Below are positions 52,491 through 61,216 of a stretch of DNA of 64,000 bases, one piece after another. Made by a program: the position numbers and the translations under genes. The stretch comes from Natronorubrum bangense (GTDB taxonomy: Archaea > Halobacteriota > Halobacteria > Halobacteriales > Natrialbaceae), in contig NZ_CP031306.1 of assembly GCF_004799645.1 (NCBI RefSeq), positions 434,001 to 498,000 of the forward strand. The letters are read 5' to 3'. Within the stretch, counting starts at the first letter, position 1. Every line of letters starts with the position of its first letter. A model generated the notes under the pieces. It was not told where the DNA came from. It saw nothing but the letters and a program-made list of their open reading frames with translations, and did no database searches.

Positions 52491-52741
52491 CGGCTTTTGG
52501 GACCACGTTCGTCGTCGGTGCTCTGACCCAGCGCACGGTTTCCCGGATATCTTTCGTCTCTGGCCGTGCCGAGCAGTACGAACGCGACGAGTGGCAAGAC
52601 TGCTGTGACGATTCCCTGTGTCGGCTTCTCGAGTCGATCTCCGACGGCCCTCGTCACCATCATTGCGCCGACGAACACGAGCCCGGCGGCGATTCGAACC
52701 GTTCGATCCGCACCGCCGACGTTCTTCTCCACGCTGATCAC
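52487..52741 (-). CDS. DUF2892-like membrane protein
   Basis: The 84-aa protein begins MISVEKNVGGADRTVRIAAG, matching DUF2892 (inner-membrane family with the KNVG.xDRxxR start). Two hydrophobic helices follow. It overlaps its neighbours on both sides by 4 bp. Confidence 0.75.
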   Translation of the reverse strand: MISVEKNVGGADRTVRIAAGLVFVGAMMVTRAVGDRLEKPTQGIVTAVLPLVAFVLLGTARDERYPGNRALGQSTDDERGPKSR

Positions 52742-52923
52742 TCCGTCTGTTCCTCACCGCGGGAGAGCAGCCACCAGAGCGTTACGAACATCACGACGAA
52801 TACAGCGGCCCCCTGGAGGTACGTGGTACGTCGTGATTTCGGGTGATCAGTTGACTCGTCCCGATCCGCTGTTTGGTCAGACGGTTCGTCCGTCGAGCGC
52901 TCGGATTTGGGCAGGAATTTCAC
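52738..52923 (-). CDS. 61-residue single-helix membrane protein
   Basis: The charged N-terminal half (KSERSTDEPSDQTADRDESTDHPKSRR) precedes one transmembrane helix (LQGAAVFVVMFVTLWWLL) and a short acidic tail. Its stop overlaps the DUF2892 start, so it heads this small operon. No family recognised. Confidence 0.6.
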   Translation of the reverse strand: MKFLPKSERSTDEPSDQTADRDESTDHPKSRRTTYLQGAAVFVVMFVTLWWLLSRGEEQTE

Positions 52924-53123
52924 GTTCGACGTGTGGTTCGTCGCGGGGAAAAGTAAGTCTGTGAGTTATTTCTCTGACACCGTGAGCAAATCGCTTTCTC
53001 GAGCCGACGCCGTAGCTCGGTGGACACGCGTGAGAGTAGTACGTTCGGCGTGATCAGTAGCCGCGGGAGGACCAGACCGCGCCACTTCTGGATCTCTCTT
53101 GTCTTTCGACCGGTAAGATGGTA

Positions 53124-54992
53124 TCATCCAGATGTCGGTTGGTCAACTGTTTCCAGAAACGAGATCAGTCGTTCGGTAACTGCCGTCGGATGATCGTGGT
53201 TTGCAATGTGTCCTGCATCTGTCACCATTGTGTACGCGCTATTGGGGAGGCGTTCGTCCCACGCTTTCGCTTTCTTTCGGAGCAGGAAATATTCGTGTTC
53301 ACCGACCAGGACTAATTGCGGGAGCTCGGGTAGTTCGGGGATTCCTTCTTTCAGATCTTCGAGGAGCCTGCGCTCGAGAGAGATCATATTTCCTTTCCCA
53401 GTACGTGCACTCGCCCGTCTCGCGTACTCTTGGGCGTCGGGAGTGCGAGCGACAAACCGGCCAAACACGTCGTACAGCACTTGTTCAGGCATGAGTTTCA
53501 GTGCCCTCTCGTGTACCCCCATCAGTTTGATTGTGCGCTCAGAAAACCCCTCGTGCAGTGGGAAGCCCCCAACATGAGCGAGGGCTCGGACACGGTCGGG
53601 GTGGTGGTACGCAATGTACTGGTTCAACAAACTTCCCATCGACTGGCCGATCAGAACGGCGTGGTCGATCCCTTCGTCGTCCAGTACGTCGAGCAGTTTC
53701 CGAGCGGCGACATCAAATCGCACCGGATCACTCGATCTGGCAGCGTCGCCACAGCCGGGAAGATCCCACGAGAGGACCCGATACGACTCCGACAGCGTAG
53801 CGGTCTGCTCCCGCCACGTCTCACGGTTGAGTGCGAACCCGTGAGTGAACACGACCGTGGTTGCGTTTTTGGGCCCGCTAATCTCGTAATGGATGCCCCC
53901 GGATTCACGCTCGGCTGTGGAATCAGCGCTTGCTTTCGAGCGCAGCTGTCGAAAACCGACTGCGAGCGCTCCGGCCCCAACTGCAGGAGCGACGAGGCCG
54001 CCCCACTTCATCGACAGCTCTCGTTTTCCTTCGGGATACGGCGGTGTGTCGGGGTCGTAGTACGGGGCCAACTGATCGATCGCGTTCGTTTCTCCATCTG
54101 CCTGATCAATGAGAGAACGCAACCCGTCGAACAGATATCTCATTTCCTCTCGGCCATCCCGAGCGTGTCCTTCGACCGAAATCTTCGCGTACTCGTTTCG
54201 CATGAGCCATCCGATGGCCCAGACGCAAATCGGCTCCGGGACGTACTCGAAGGCCCTGACGACTGGCGGACTGGGAGAGTACCCTGCGTTACGTAACCCA
54301 CGCAGCGCTTCTTTCGTCGCACGGACCGACAACACCAGCAGATCTCTGGTTTCGCCCAGCCGTTTCATACTGGTCTCAGCGGCATACAGCGCAGGAACGA
54401 GGCCGGACATGAGCAACGCAACGTGGTACTTCAACCACTCCTCTATGTCCGTCCGGATCTCGACGTCGTACCCTCGCATGTCCTCGAGCACTGCTGCCAC
54501 TTCTCGAGTACGGGGACGAATCGTCCCATCGACCTCTCCGATCGGGATGGTGTATCGGTTGGCCTCGTTGATCGGGAGCACACGCATGACGTGTCCGTCT
54601 CGTTTCCCACCAGGATACGGAAACCCCAGCATTACGCGCTCGTTGCCGAGGGCCTGAACCATTTCGTCGGACCCGCCGACGTTGTTCCCCATAAAGAGGA
54701 ACGTCGGAATGTGCTCGTTTTCCGCCAACGTATCAAGGATCTGTATCGCTTGATGCTCCCCCATGACGACCAGGACGAGATCGTAGTACTCGTCGGACTC
54801 GAGAGAATCCACCACGTCGACATGAGCGACTTCTTCCTCGTCAGCGTCGTCTTCTTGAATAACGATTCCGTGTTCTCTCAGGTCCTCGAGTCGTTGTCCT
54901 CGAGCGAGCAGCGAGACGTCGTGTCCTGCTTCGTGGAGTCGGGCTGCTTTCAGACTCCCTAGCGGCCCTGCACCGAATACCAGAATCTTCAT
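53124..54992 (-). CDS. Ketopantoate reductase-like domain fused to an alpha/beta hydrolase
   Basis: This 622-aa two-domain protein has a PanE/ApbA-like NAD(P)-binding domain at residues ~1-360 (MKILVFGAGPLGSLKAARL; FMGNNVGGSDEMVQAL). A short hydrophobic link follows (~370-390, LVAPAVGAGALAVGF). The alpha/beta hydrolase domain (~400-620) has VVFTHGFALNRETWREQ, nucleophile elbow LIGQSMGSLLN, and a triad histidine in DAGHIANHDHP. The triad acid appears as Glu in LVLVGEHEYFLL. The N-terminal half could reduce a keto group, and the C-terminal half hydrolyse an ester or thioester. I use the ATG at 54992 at the fold start. It stands alone, with a promoter of its own. The combination is unusual. Confidence 0.85.
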   Translation of the reverse strand: MKILVFGAGPLGSLKAARLHEAGHDVSLLARGQRLEDLREHGIVIQEDDADEEEVAHVDVVDSLESDEYYDLVLVVMGEHQAIQILDTLAENEHIPTFLFMGNNVGGSDEMVQALGNERVMLGFPYPGGKRDGHVMRVLPINEANRYTIPIGEVDGTIRPRTREVAAVLEDMRGYDVEIRTDIEEWLKYHVALLMSGLVPALYAAETSMKRLGETRDLLVLSVRATKEALRGLRNAGYSPSPPVVRAFEYVPEPICVWAIGWLMRNEYAKISVEGHARDGREEMRYLFDGLRSLIDQADGETNAIDQLAPYYDPDTPPYPEGKRELSMKWGGLVAPAVGAGALAVGFRQLRSKASADSTAERESGGIHYEISGPKNATTVVFTHGFALNRETWREQTATLSESYRVLSWDLPGCGDAARSSDPVRFDVAARKLLDVLDDEGIDHAVLIGQSMGSLLNQYIAYHHPDRVRALAHVGGFPLHEGFSERTIKLMGVHERALKLMPEQVLYDVFGRFVARTPDAQEYARRASARTGKGNMISLERRLLEDLKEGIPELPELPQLVLVGEHEYFLLRKKAKAWDERLPNSAYTMVTDAGHIANHDHPTAVTERLISFLETVDQPTSG

Positions 54993-55407
54993 TCTGATCG
55001 ACCCCAACCGTCGCAGTTCCGTCGATTGACCCAGTTTATGTGGGGTTTTTGTTTGCGAACCCGACGAGCCCGGAGTTCGGTCGTGGAGCCCATGGTACAC
55101 GTAGCGTATCACGAATCAAATAGGAGTGGGTCGGCTCTTCAGGCACGGGAGGCAAGTACCAGATGAGGAGTTGGTCTCTCGATCAGATGTTCTGGCGGGG
55201 CAGTTCGGCCAGTGCTTGCCGCTGGTTGAGACGCCTCAGATGCACTACTCGATCCGTAATCGGTCGAATCAGGCGTTAGATGGACAAACATCTCCGAGGG
55301 AACGCTGGGATGAACGATGTCTCTCACCCGATGTTTTACAGTTCCAGACGTGATCCGGTTAGATAGCCGTGAAAATGGGTATAACAGTCCAAAAGTTGTG
55401 AATTCTG
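54993..55407. other. Divergent intergenic region, no gene seen
   Basis: About 415 bp between divergent genes. CTTCAGGCACGGGAG at 55137-55151 matches part of the IS200/IS605-like hairpin at 16497. AAAATGGGTATAACAG near 55371 could be the promoter of the next gene. Nothing else recognisable. Confidence 0.4.
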
Positions 55408-55782
55408 ATGTGGAAATACCTCACATACGCCACAGCAATTGCACTCACGATCCACGGACTCATTCACTTTCTCGGGATTGGAGTCTACTTCGAACTGCTC
55501 GAGATGGCTGACCTCCCGTACAAAACCACCCTGCTCGGCGGTGCCGTTGACGTAGGTGATGTCGGGATACGGGTCTTTGCCGTGTTGACCGCCGTGGCCG
55601 GCGTTGGGTTCGTCGCTTCGGCTGTCGCGCTGGTAATTGGCTGGCGCTACTGGCGAGAAATGCTGCTCGCAGTTACCGTGTTTTCACTGATCCTCACCAC
55701 ACTCGATTGGACTGTCGCTTCCGCGGGCGCTCTGGCGAATCTGGCGATTCTGGCTGGCCTTTTCGTGATGCAACGGTTGTGA
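55408..55782 (+). CDS. Small four-helix membrane protein
   Basis: The 124-aa protein consists of four hydrophobic segments (YLTYATAIALTIHGLIHFLGI, VFAVLTAVAGVGFVASAVALVIG, LLAVTVFSLILTTLDW, ALANLAILAGLFVM). A His-Gly-Leu-Ile-His motif in helix 1 recalls DoxX-like or related small membrane proteins. Function unknown. It is solitary, followed by 440 bp without a gene. Confidence 0.7.
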   Translation: MWKYLTYATAIALTIHGLIHFLGIGVYFELLEMADLPYKTTLLGGAVDVGDVGIRVFAVLTAVAGVGFVASAVALVIGWRYWREMLLAVTVFSLILTTLDWTVASAGALANLAILAGLFVMQRL

Positions 55783-56221
55783 ACAGCTGTTTCGAACGAG
55801 AGTGAGCGAGACCTCAGACACGTCATCTCGGTCCAATAATCTGCTGACCCGGTTCCGGAGGCGGTGAGCAATCGACGGTGAGTCGTTGTCACTTGCTGTG
55901 GTCTACTTGAGTTCATATTACTCTGATTCATGAGTTCCCCTGTAGGGATCTTAGCATTTCTTCCCGCAACTGGGGGTTTATTGATTTCCTCACCAATTCT
56001 GTAATTGTGCCAACCATTACGCTAACGATACTGGCGATGACACGCGTCAAGATCGGTAGCTGCGGACGTGCACGCGTGTCTCCGTACGCGAGAGTGGCCG
56101 GAGCTGCCACTGTAACAGGCCGCAGTCTCAGGGGGTTGCTTATCACGGTGCCCACTCGAGTAAGAAAAGATGTCGTCGCGCTACCCGCGGGCAACGTGAG
56201 AGCCGTTCCGGAGAAACATTC
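55783..56221. other. Intergenic region before the CPBP cluster, no supported gene
   Basis: About 440 bp. An open frame of 103 codons on the minus strand (55928-56239) is not acidic and overlaps the next gene, so I do not call it. The last 100 bp presumably carry the CPBP operon promoter, but no clear TATA box stands out. Confidence 0.4.
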
Positions 56222-57097
56222 ATGAACACGGATTTGCAAGCGTTTACTCGCTCACACCAGGTTGCGCTCTTTTTCGTCCTCACGATCGCGTTTTCGTGGA
56301 CGATGTACGGTGTTGAATTCGTTGTTGATTCCCCACCGATCGCGCTCGGTGTGTTTGGTCCGTTACTCGCTGCGGCATTCCTTACGTGGGTCACCGGCGG
56401 AAACCTTCGTCAGTGGGTCGGCCAGCTATTCATTTGGCGGGTCAACGGCCGCTGGTACCTGTTCGTACTGGTTGGATTTCCTATTATCTTCGTCGGCGGA
56501 TCGACGGCCATATACGTCGCTCTGACCGGCGAAACCATTGCTCCAGGAGTCCTCCCGGAGCGAGTTTGGATTGCTCTTTTTTTCCTTGCATTTCAGATCT
56601 TGACTGCGGGCCTCGGGGAGGAACTCGGCTGGCGTGGATTTGCCCTTCCCCGGCTTCAAGACCAGTACAACGCGTTGATAGCCAGCCTCGTCATCGGCTT
56701 TTTCTGGGCACTCTGGCACCTCCCGTTGTTTTTTCAGCCCGACTCGTATCAAGCGCAGATGGGGCCGGTGATTTATTTGATAGACGGATTTATGCTCTCG
56801 ATACTGTTCACTTGGGCCTACAACAGCACCGGAGGAAGCGTGCTGATTGCGGCGCTGTTACATGGTGTCTTTAATATGACACTGGTGCTCTACCCGCACG
56901 AGGGGGAACTCGATATTGCCGAGTTTCCGTACCTCATGGGTGTTTCGAGATCCGTCCTGATGCTGGTCATCGCAGTGCTCATCGTGGCCGTCTATGGCCG
57001 AACGCTGACGACTCGAGAATCGATTCCCGGCACGGAGCACGCGGGCGGCGTCTCGGTCGATCGGCCACACAACGGAGGGAATGTCCATGAAGACTGA
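56222..57097 (+). CDS. CPBP-family intramembrane protease, paralog A
   Basis: The 291-aa, ~8-helix protein belongs to the CPBP/CAAX protease-like (Rce1) family. It carries motif 1 GLGEELGWRGFALPRL (EExxxR), motif 2 GFFWALWHLPLFF (FxxxH) and motif 3 LLHGVFN (HxxxN), the full catalytic set of glutamate-dependent intramembrane proteases. It shares its N-terminus (MNTDLQAFTRSHQV) and C-terminus (TRESIPGTEHAGGV) with paralog B, so the two are a recent tandem duplication. It overlaps paralog B by 11 bp. Substrates are unknown; roles include peptide processing and self-immunity in other microbes. Confidence 0.87.
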   Translation: MNTDLQAFTRSHQVALFFVLTIAFSWTMYGVEFVVDSPPIALGVFGPLLAAAFLTWVTGGNLRQWVGQLFIWRVNGRWYLFVLVGFPIIFVGGSTAIYVALTGETIAPGVLPERVWIALFFLAFQILTAGLGEELGWRGFALPRLQDQYNALIASLVIGFFWALWHLPLFFQPDSYQAQMGPVIYLIDGFMLSILFTWAYNSTGGSVLIAALLHGVFNMTLVLYPHEGELDIAEFPYLMGVSRSVLMLVIAVLIVAVYGRTLTTRESIPGTEHAGGVSVDRPHNGGNVHED

Positions 57098-57968
57098 TCT
57101 GCAAGGGTTCACTCGATCCTACCAGGTCACACTCTTTTTTCTTCTCACGATCGCGTTCACGTGGACGATCCACGGTCTCGAATTTATCGCCGGTCTGGCA
57201 ATCCCGATTGGAGTGTTAGGACCGTTAGTCGCTGCGGCATTCCTCACATGGCTGACCGGTGGTAGCCTCCGGCAGTGGGCAGGCCAGGTGCTCATCTGGC
57301 GTCCCGGCCTGCGCTGGTACCTGATCGCAATCGTCGGGCTCCCTGTCGTCCTCGTCGCCGGTTCGACGGTGCTGTACGTGATTTTGACCGGCGACCCGCC
57401 ACGGCCAGAACTGCTTCCAAGGAGAACTGGATTGATCGTCGGGTACTTTCTCTTCCAGCTGTTCCTCATGGGTGGTCTCGAAGAGTTCGGCTGGCGCGGA
57501 TTCGCGCTGCCACGACTCCAGGAACGATATACCGCTCTCATTGCAAGCGTCGTGATCGGTGTCGTGTGGGCGCTCTGGCACGCGCCACTGTTTTTCGTCC
57601 CGGGTACCTTCTACTCGCAAGTACCACCGGCGTTGTATCTCTTACAGACTATCGGACTTTCGGTGATGATCACGTGGGTGTACAACAGTACTGGCGGCAG
57701 CGTTTTGCTGGTGATGATGTTCCACGCTGCCAGCAACGTGAGCATGCTGCTCTACCCATATGAAATCGATATAGAGGTGATCGAAACACCACTCGCGGTA
57801 GACGTGTCGATGACGATTGTCTATGTCGTCGTCGCAGCACTGCTCGTGGTCGTCTATGGTGGCAGGAAGCTTTCGACACGCGAGACGATTCCCGGCACGG
57901 AGCACGCGGGAGGCGTTCCGGCAAACCAGTCCAATACGTCTGAGGTGAAATCCGATGCACATCACTGA
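57087..57968 (+). CDS. CPBP-family intramembrane protease, paralog B
   Basis: The 293-aa paralog of the previous protein has motif 1 GGLEEFGWRGFALPRL, motif 2 GVVWALWHAPLFF and motif 3 MMFHAASN. It begins MKTDLQGFTRSYQV and ends with a tail containing TRETIPGTEHAGGV. An identical run of DNA codes this tail in A and B (near 57025 and 57889), confirming duplication. I use the ATG at 57087, leaving an 11-bp overlap with A. It overlaps paralog C by 14 bp, so all three are translated in a chain. Confidence 0.87.
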   Translation: MKTDLQGFTRSYQVTLFFLLTIAFTWTIHGLEFIAGLAIPIGVLGPLVAAAFLTWLTGGSLRQWAGQVLIWRPGLRWYLIAIVGLPVVLVAGSTVLYVILTGDPPRPELLPRRTGLIVGYFLFQLFLMGGLEEFGWRGFALPRLQERYTALIASVVIGVVWALWHAPLFFVPGTFYSQVPPALYLLQTIGLSVMITWVYNSTGGSVLLVMMFHAASNVSMLLYPYEIDIEVIETPLAVDVSMTIVYVVVAALLVVVYGGRKLSTRETIPGTEHAGGVPANQSNTSEVKSDAHH

Positions 57969-58794
57969 CCGACTCGCGGCGATTGTACCGAACCCGACAA
58001 ATCCCTACTTTTTCGTCGTCATTTATCTTGGCTGGGCGTGGTTCTTCTGGAGTTTCGTTGTCCTGTCCGGGGAGAGCGTCTGGGAGTTTCCGAACGTGGT
58101 GTTGGCAGCCATTGGTGGACTCAGTCCAACAGTGGGTGGTCTCGTCTTGACCCATCGGGTGGGGGGATGGTCAGGGCTGCGAGATCTCTGGGACCGGACC
58201 GTCAATACGCGGCGTATCAGCCCCAAGTGGTACCTGATCTGCATTTTTCTCCAACCCGTGATTACGGTAGTAGCGGCCAGTCTCGTATTACTCCTCGGCG
58301 CGTCGGAGCAGCCATTGAATCCCTCGATAGCCGTCGAATCACTAGGACTGCTCCTGGCATTCACGCTCATTGCAGGCATAGTCGAAGAAATCGGGTTGTC
58401 CGGCTACTTCGTCCATCGACTACTCGAGTTTCGGGGTGTCGTCGCGGTCGGCGTGATTACGGGGGCCGTGTGGGCGACCTGGCACGTTCCCCTGTGGCTG
58501 ATGGAGGGATACTTCGGCGCGGCCACGATCGATCCTGATCCGTTCTACTTCTTCGGGGGAATGGTGTTCGTGCAGATACTCTACGCGTGGATATACGACA
58601 ATACAGCCAAAAGCGTTCTCGCAGCGATCATCTTCCACACGATGGTGAACGCGACTGGAGAGATCCTTGGACCCGCAGACGTGGTACAACGATATACGTT
58701 TTATATTACGATCGTTCTCTGTCTGCTGATACTGATAGACGAGCGGTGGATCACTGTCTCGGATATCCGGGATACGTTCCGTCACAGGGGCTAA
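57955..58794 (+). CDS. CPBP-family membrane protein, paralog C (divergent motif 1)
   Basis: The 279-aa protein of the same fold differs in motif 1. EEIGLSGYFVHRL has the two glutamates but serine in place of the arginine of EExxxR. Motif 2 (AVWATWHVPLW) and motif 3 (IIFHTMVNAT) are intact. It is only distantly similar to A and B, so it is an older member. The missing Arg may change substrate or reduce activity. It starts within the 3' end of B. No bacteriocin or prenyltransferase gene is adjacent. Confidence 0.82.
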   Translation: MHITDRLAAIVPNPTNPYFFVVIYLGWAWFFWSFVVLSGESVWEFPNVVLAAIGGLSPTVGGLVLTHRVGGWSGLRDLWDRTVNTRRISPKWYLICIFLQPVITVVAASLVLLLGASEQPLNPSIAVESLGLLLAFTLIAGIVEEIGLSGYFVHRLLEFRGVVAVGVITGAVWATWHVPLWLMEGYFGAATIDPDPFYFFGGMVFVQILYAWIYDNTAKSVLAAIIFHTMVNATGEILGPADVVQRYTFYITIVLCLLILIDERWITVSDIRDTFRHRG

Positions 58795-58898
58795 TCTCCC
58801 GTAACTCTCGAGCGAGAGTGGGCACTCTGCCGATGTCGTTGGAAGGATTGGTTCAGATAGTGCCTGGGTGAGAGTTTCTGGTTATTTACGTTGCTCGC

Positions 58899-59316
58899 TC
58901 ACTCGAGTTTTTCCTGATCGTCGGCACCAGGAGGTGTGACTCCGAGCCGGCCCTCAGCAAACACAGCGACGTCGGCGGCAAACGCCTCAACCTCGTCCCA
59001 ATCCGTAAATTCGATATCTCCCGCTGAGTCTGCGTCGGGCATCTCGGTCACTTTCCGCTTGGCGATCTGTTTCATGACTAATCGCTTCAGGAACCCATAT
59101 TTCGTATAACACAACGCGCCACCAAACAGGCCGATTCGATCGGGATTCCAGTCAGTGGCCTCGACGTAGCCAGCCGCCTGGGCTTCCCCGCCCTCGTCGG
59201 CGGACGACAGCGATACCTGGAAGAAGGCGGTTGGTTTCGTCGCCAGCGAGTCGCGGGTAGCTGTGACGAACTCACGGACAGACGGCTGGTGCTTGCCAGC
59301 GTGAACGGCTACTCAT
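58899..59316 (-). pseudogene. Flavodoxin-like protein truncated by a MITE
   Basis: From 59312 down to the stop at 58899 the minus strand encodes the C-terminal ~137 residues of a flavodoxin/protoporphyrinogen-oxidase (HemG)-like protein. It reads VAVHAGKHQPSVREFV, then a Tyr/Trp-rich region (VEATDWNPDRIGLFGGAL) and the acidic C-terminus. The FMN-binding N-terminal ~55 residues (TGxGxxT loop) are missing. A TGA lies at 59315-59313, at the edge of the MITE at 59317. An internal ATG (59114) could start only a 71-aa fragment. The gene was cut by the element. Confidence 0.72.
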
Positions 59317-59402
59317 CTATAGTAACAACTGAAACGATTTACACACTGATCGCACAGCCGTCGTGCGATCAGGTGTGCATTGACTTTCAGTGGCTACTAT
59401 AG
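59317..59402 (-). mobile_element. MITE-like element, copy 3 of 3 (86 bp, inverted)
   Basis: Read on the minus strand, it starts CTATAGTAGCCACTGAAAG, has the core GATCGCACGACGGCTGTGC and ends GTTGTTACTATAG. It is closest to copy 2. It interrupts the flavodoxin gene on one side. On the other side its last bases, TATAG, provide the TAG stop of the membrane protein gene 59397-60254. Confidence 0.78.
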
Positions 59403-60254
59403 TTCACCAGTCGCCGGTATTCCGTCGATCGATTGAGGTGGTTTCTTTCCACCAAACGCCAGCAGGTAGTTGATGGCCAGCGCCGCCGCGATGACGAGCG
59501 GAAGCATCGTGAACACAATTCCCCACACCGAGACGGTGATCTCGCCCTCTAGAATCAGCACAACGGTCATTCCCGTGATCGAGGGGGCGAGTAGTGTGCC
59601 GAGCAGGAGAACGACGCCACCGACGACGTATCCCCACGGCCGTCGCTGCCAGAGCCAGTAGCCAGCGATCGACAGTGCCGGAACCAAAACAGCGAGATCA
59701 ATGGCGTGGCTGACCGTCGCCTGTTCACCGAGTTCATCGACGATTGTGGGTTGAGTCCCTTCGATCAGTGGTGGCACCAGATCCCCTAACCACAACAGCG
59801 CGAGGCCGAGTGCGATCGCCCAGAGGAATCCGGGATAGACGACGGGCGAGACGCGACCGTGGATCTCCCGATAAACTTGGTCTTCGTCGATACCGGCGAA
59901 GCCGCTGATGAGCGCGAACAACGAGAGGCCGAACAGGACAACGTAGCCGAGGAAGAACTCGTTCCACGCCACCGAGAACGCGATCGACGCCCACATGTAG
60001 GTCATATAGGCAAGCGCGCCGAGCCAGACCAGGTATCCACGAAGTGAGCCACGGCTAGCTAACAGAAGCCCGAGTGCTAGCACCGGCACGCCGACGAGCA
60101 GGATTGTGAGATCCTGCACGTATAGTGCCGTGAGGAAATCCGGGTGATCCCTGTAGTGGCCTGGACGGAAGAGGCCGAGGAGCGTCGAAACGGTCGACAG
60201 GACGAGGATCGCAATCGTCGTCCCGATCTGCCAGCGCGAGAGAGAAGTGGTCAT
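59397..60254 (-). CDS. Multi-pass membrane protein, 3' end set by a MITE
   Basis: The 285-aa protein has about eight hydrophobic helices (TTIAILVLSTVSTLLGLF, LTILLVGVPVLALGLLLAS, FLGYVVLFGLSLFALIS, and others). An acidic loop, GIDEDQVYREIHGRVSP, follows the fourth segment. It is similar to uncharacterised haloarchaeal and actinobacterial membrane proteins. The stop codon lies in the terminal bases of the MITE, so a few original residues may have been lost or exchanged. Function unknown. Confidence 0.72.
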   Translation of the reverse strand: MTTSLSRWQIGTTIAILVLSTVSTLLGLFRPGHYRDHPDFLTALYVQDLTILLVGVPVLALGLLLASRGSLRGYLVWLGALAYMTYMWASIAFSVAWNEFFLGYVVLFGLSLFALISGFAGIDEDQVYREIHGRVSPVVYPGFLWAIALGLALLWLGDLVPPLIEGTQPTIVDELGEQATVSHAIDLAVLVPALSIAGYWLWQRRPWGYVVGGVVLLLGTLLAPSITGMTVVLILEGEITVSVWGIVFTMLPLVIAAALAINYLLAFGGKKPPQSIDGIPATGEL

Positions 60255-60346
60255 TTATCTGCCACCAATAGGATAGACGCTTCCCAGCGAGATAATCCTC
60301 TCCGTTGATCGCGCCTGCGAGAGCGTTCTGCGTCGACTCGCTTGTA

Positions 60347-61114
60347 CTATGTCGATTCTTTCGCCTCGGCTATCCAGTAGTGGTCTCGCTCGAGAATCGC
60401 ATACTCGAGCCCCTCGAGTAGCTCGCGACAGGCGGCTGGTTCATCGCCGACGAGGCCGTCCTCGTGGAGCTCGAGAAACACCGTTGGACGATGACGCTCC
60501 AGCGTTTCACGGCCGCCCCGAAGGACGTCCGGGCCGGCTCCCTCGACGTCGATCTTGATGAGATCCGGCGGCAGCGACTCGGCGACGAGGTCGTCGAGTC
60601 GGCTCACCGAGACGGAGTCAACAGTCGCCACGGCTGCCTCCCAGCGAGTTGCACTCTCCCGGTCGAACCCGGAGAGCTCCGTGTACGTCGAGACGTAGAA
60701 GGGCCGCTCGCCTGACTCGGCACCGAGCCCACAGCGTCGGACGTCGACCCGCTCCCCGAAGCCGTTAACACGGACGTTTGTCTCAAGCTGGTCGGCGACC
60801 ACTGGCGCGGGTTCGACGGCGACGATCCGGCGGTCCGGTTCGCTAGCGGCAAGGGCGAGCGCGTAGACGCCGACGTTTGCGCCGACGTCGAAGACGACGC
60901 TCTCACGTCCACAGCGGGCCTCGAGTTCGGTGAGCATCTCATCACGACCGTGGCGGTTGTAGAGTTCGTAGCTCCGGACCGTTCCGCCGTGAGTTCGTTT
61001 CTGGGTGGCGAGCCATTCTCGGTCGTAGTTCAGATGGACCAGTCGGTAGTAGCCCCCAAGGACCAGCCGCCGAAGTCGATAGTACAGTTTCCGACGAACC
61101 GATTCGACCGACAC
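60347..61114 (-). CDS. FkbM-family methyltransferase
   Basis: The 255-aa protein has SAM motif I VVFDVGANVGVYALALAASEP (~73-93), VVAVEP-type strand 2 (RIVAVEPAPVVADQLETNVRVNGF) and LIKIDVEGAGPDVLRGG (~187), the FkbM signature (IDVEGxE-like). It methylates a hydroxyl, often on sugars or polyketides. It is divergent from the kinase-like gene, with about 100 bp between. Nothing nearby fixes the substrate. Confidence 0.88.
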   Translation of the reverse strand: MSVESVRRKLYYRLRRLVLGGYYRLVHLNYDREWLATQKRTHGGTVRSYELYNRHGRDEMLTELEARCGRESVVFDVGANVGVYALALAASEPDRRIVAVEPAPVVADQLETNVRVNGFGERVDVRRCGLGAESGERPFYVSTYTELSGFDRESATRWEAAVATVDSVSVSRLDDLVAESLPPDLIKIDVEGAGPDVLRGGRETLERHRPTVFLELHEDGLVGDEPAACRELLEGLEYAILERDHYWIAEAKEST

Positions 61115-61216
61115 ACCCGAAACAATGGCCGCATTCAGATTGAGTGTTATGGGTGAAGCACAATCTGTTCGGCGGAACCCAACGATTAGGTCAGTCGGCG
61201 GTGAGTCTGGTACACA

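Noticed and set aside
55137..55151. 15-bp match to the IS200/IS605-like hairpin at 16497
   Set aside because: Only half of the hairpin is present. Too short to call an element; mentioned only within the intergenic entry.
55928..56239. 103-codon minus-strand frame before the CPBP genes
   Set aside because: Overlaps the start of a better gene, is not acidic and has no motifs.
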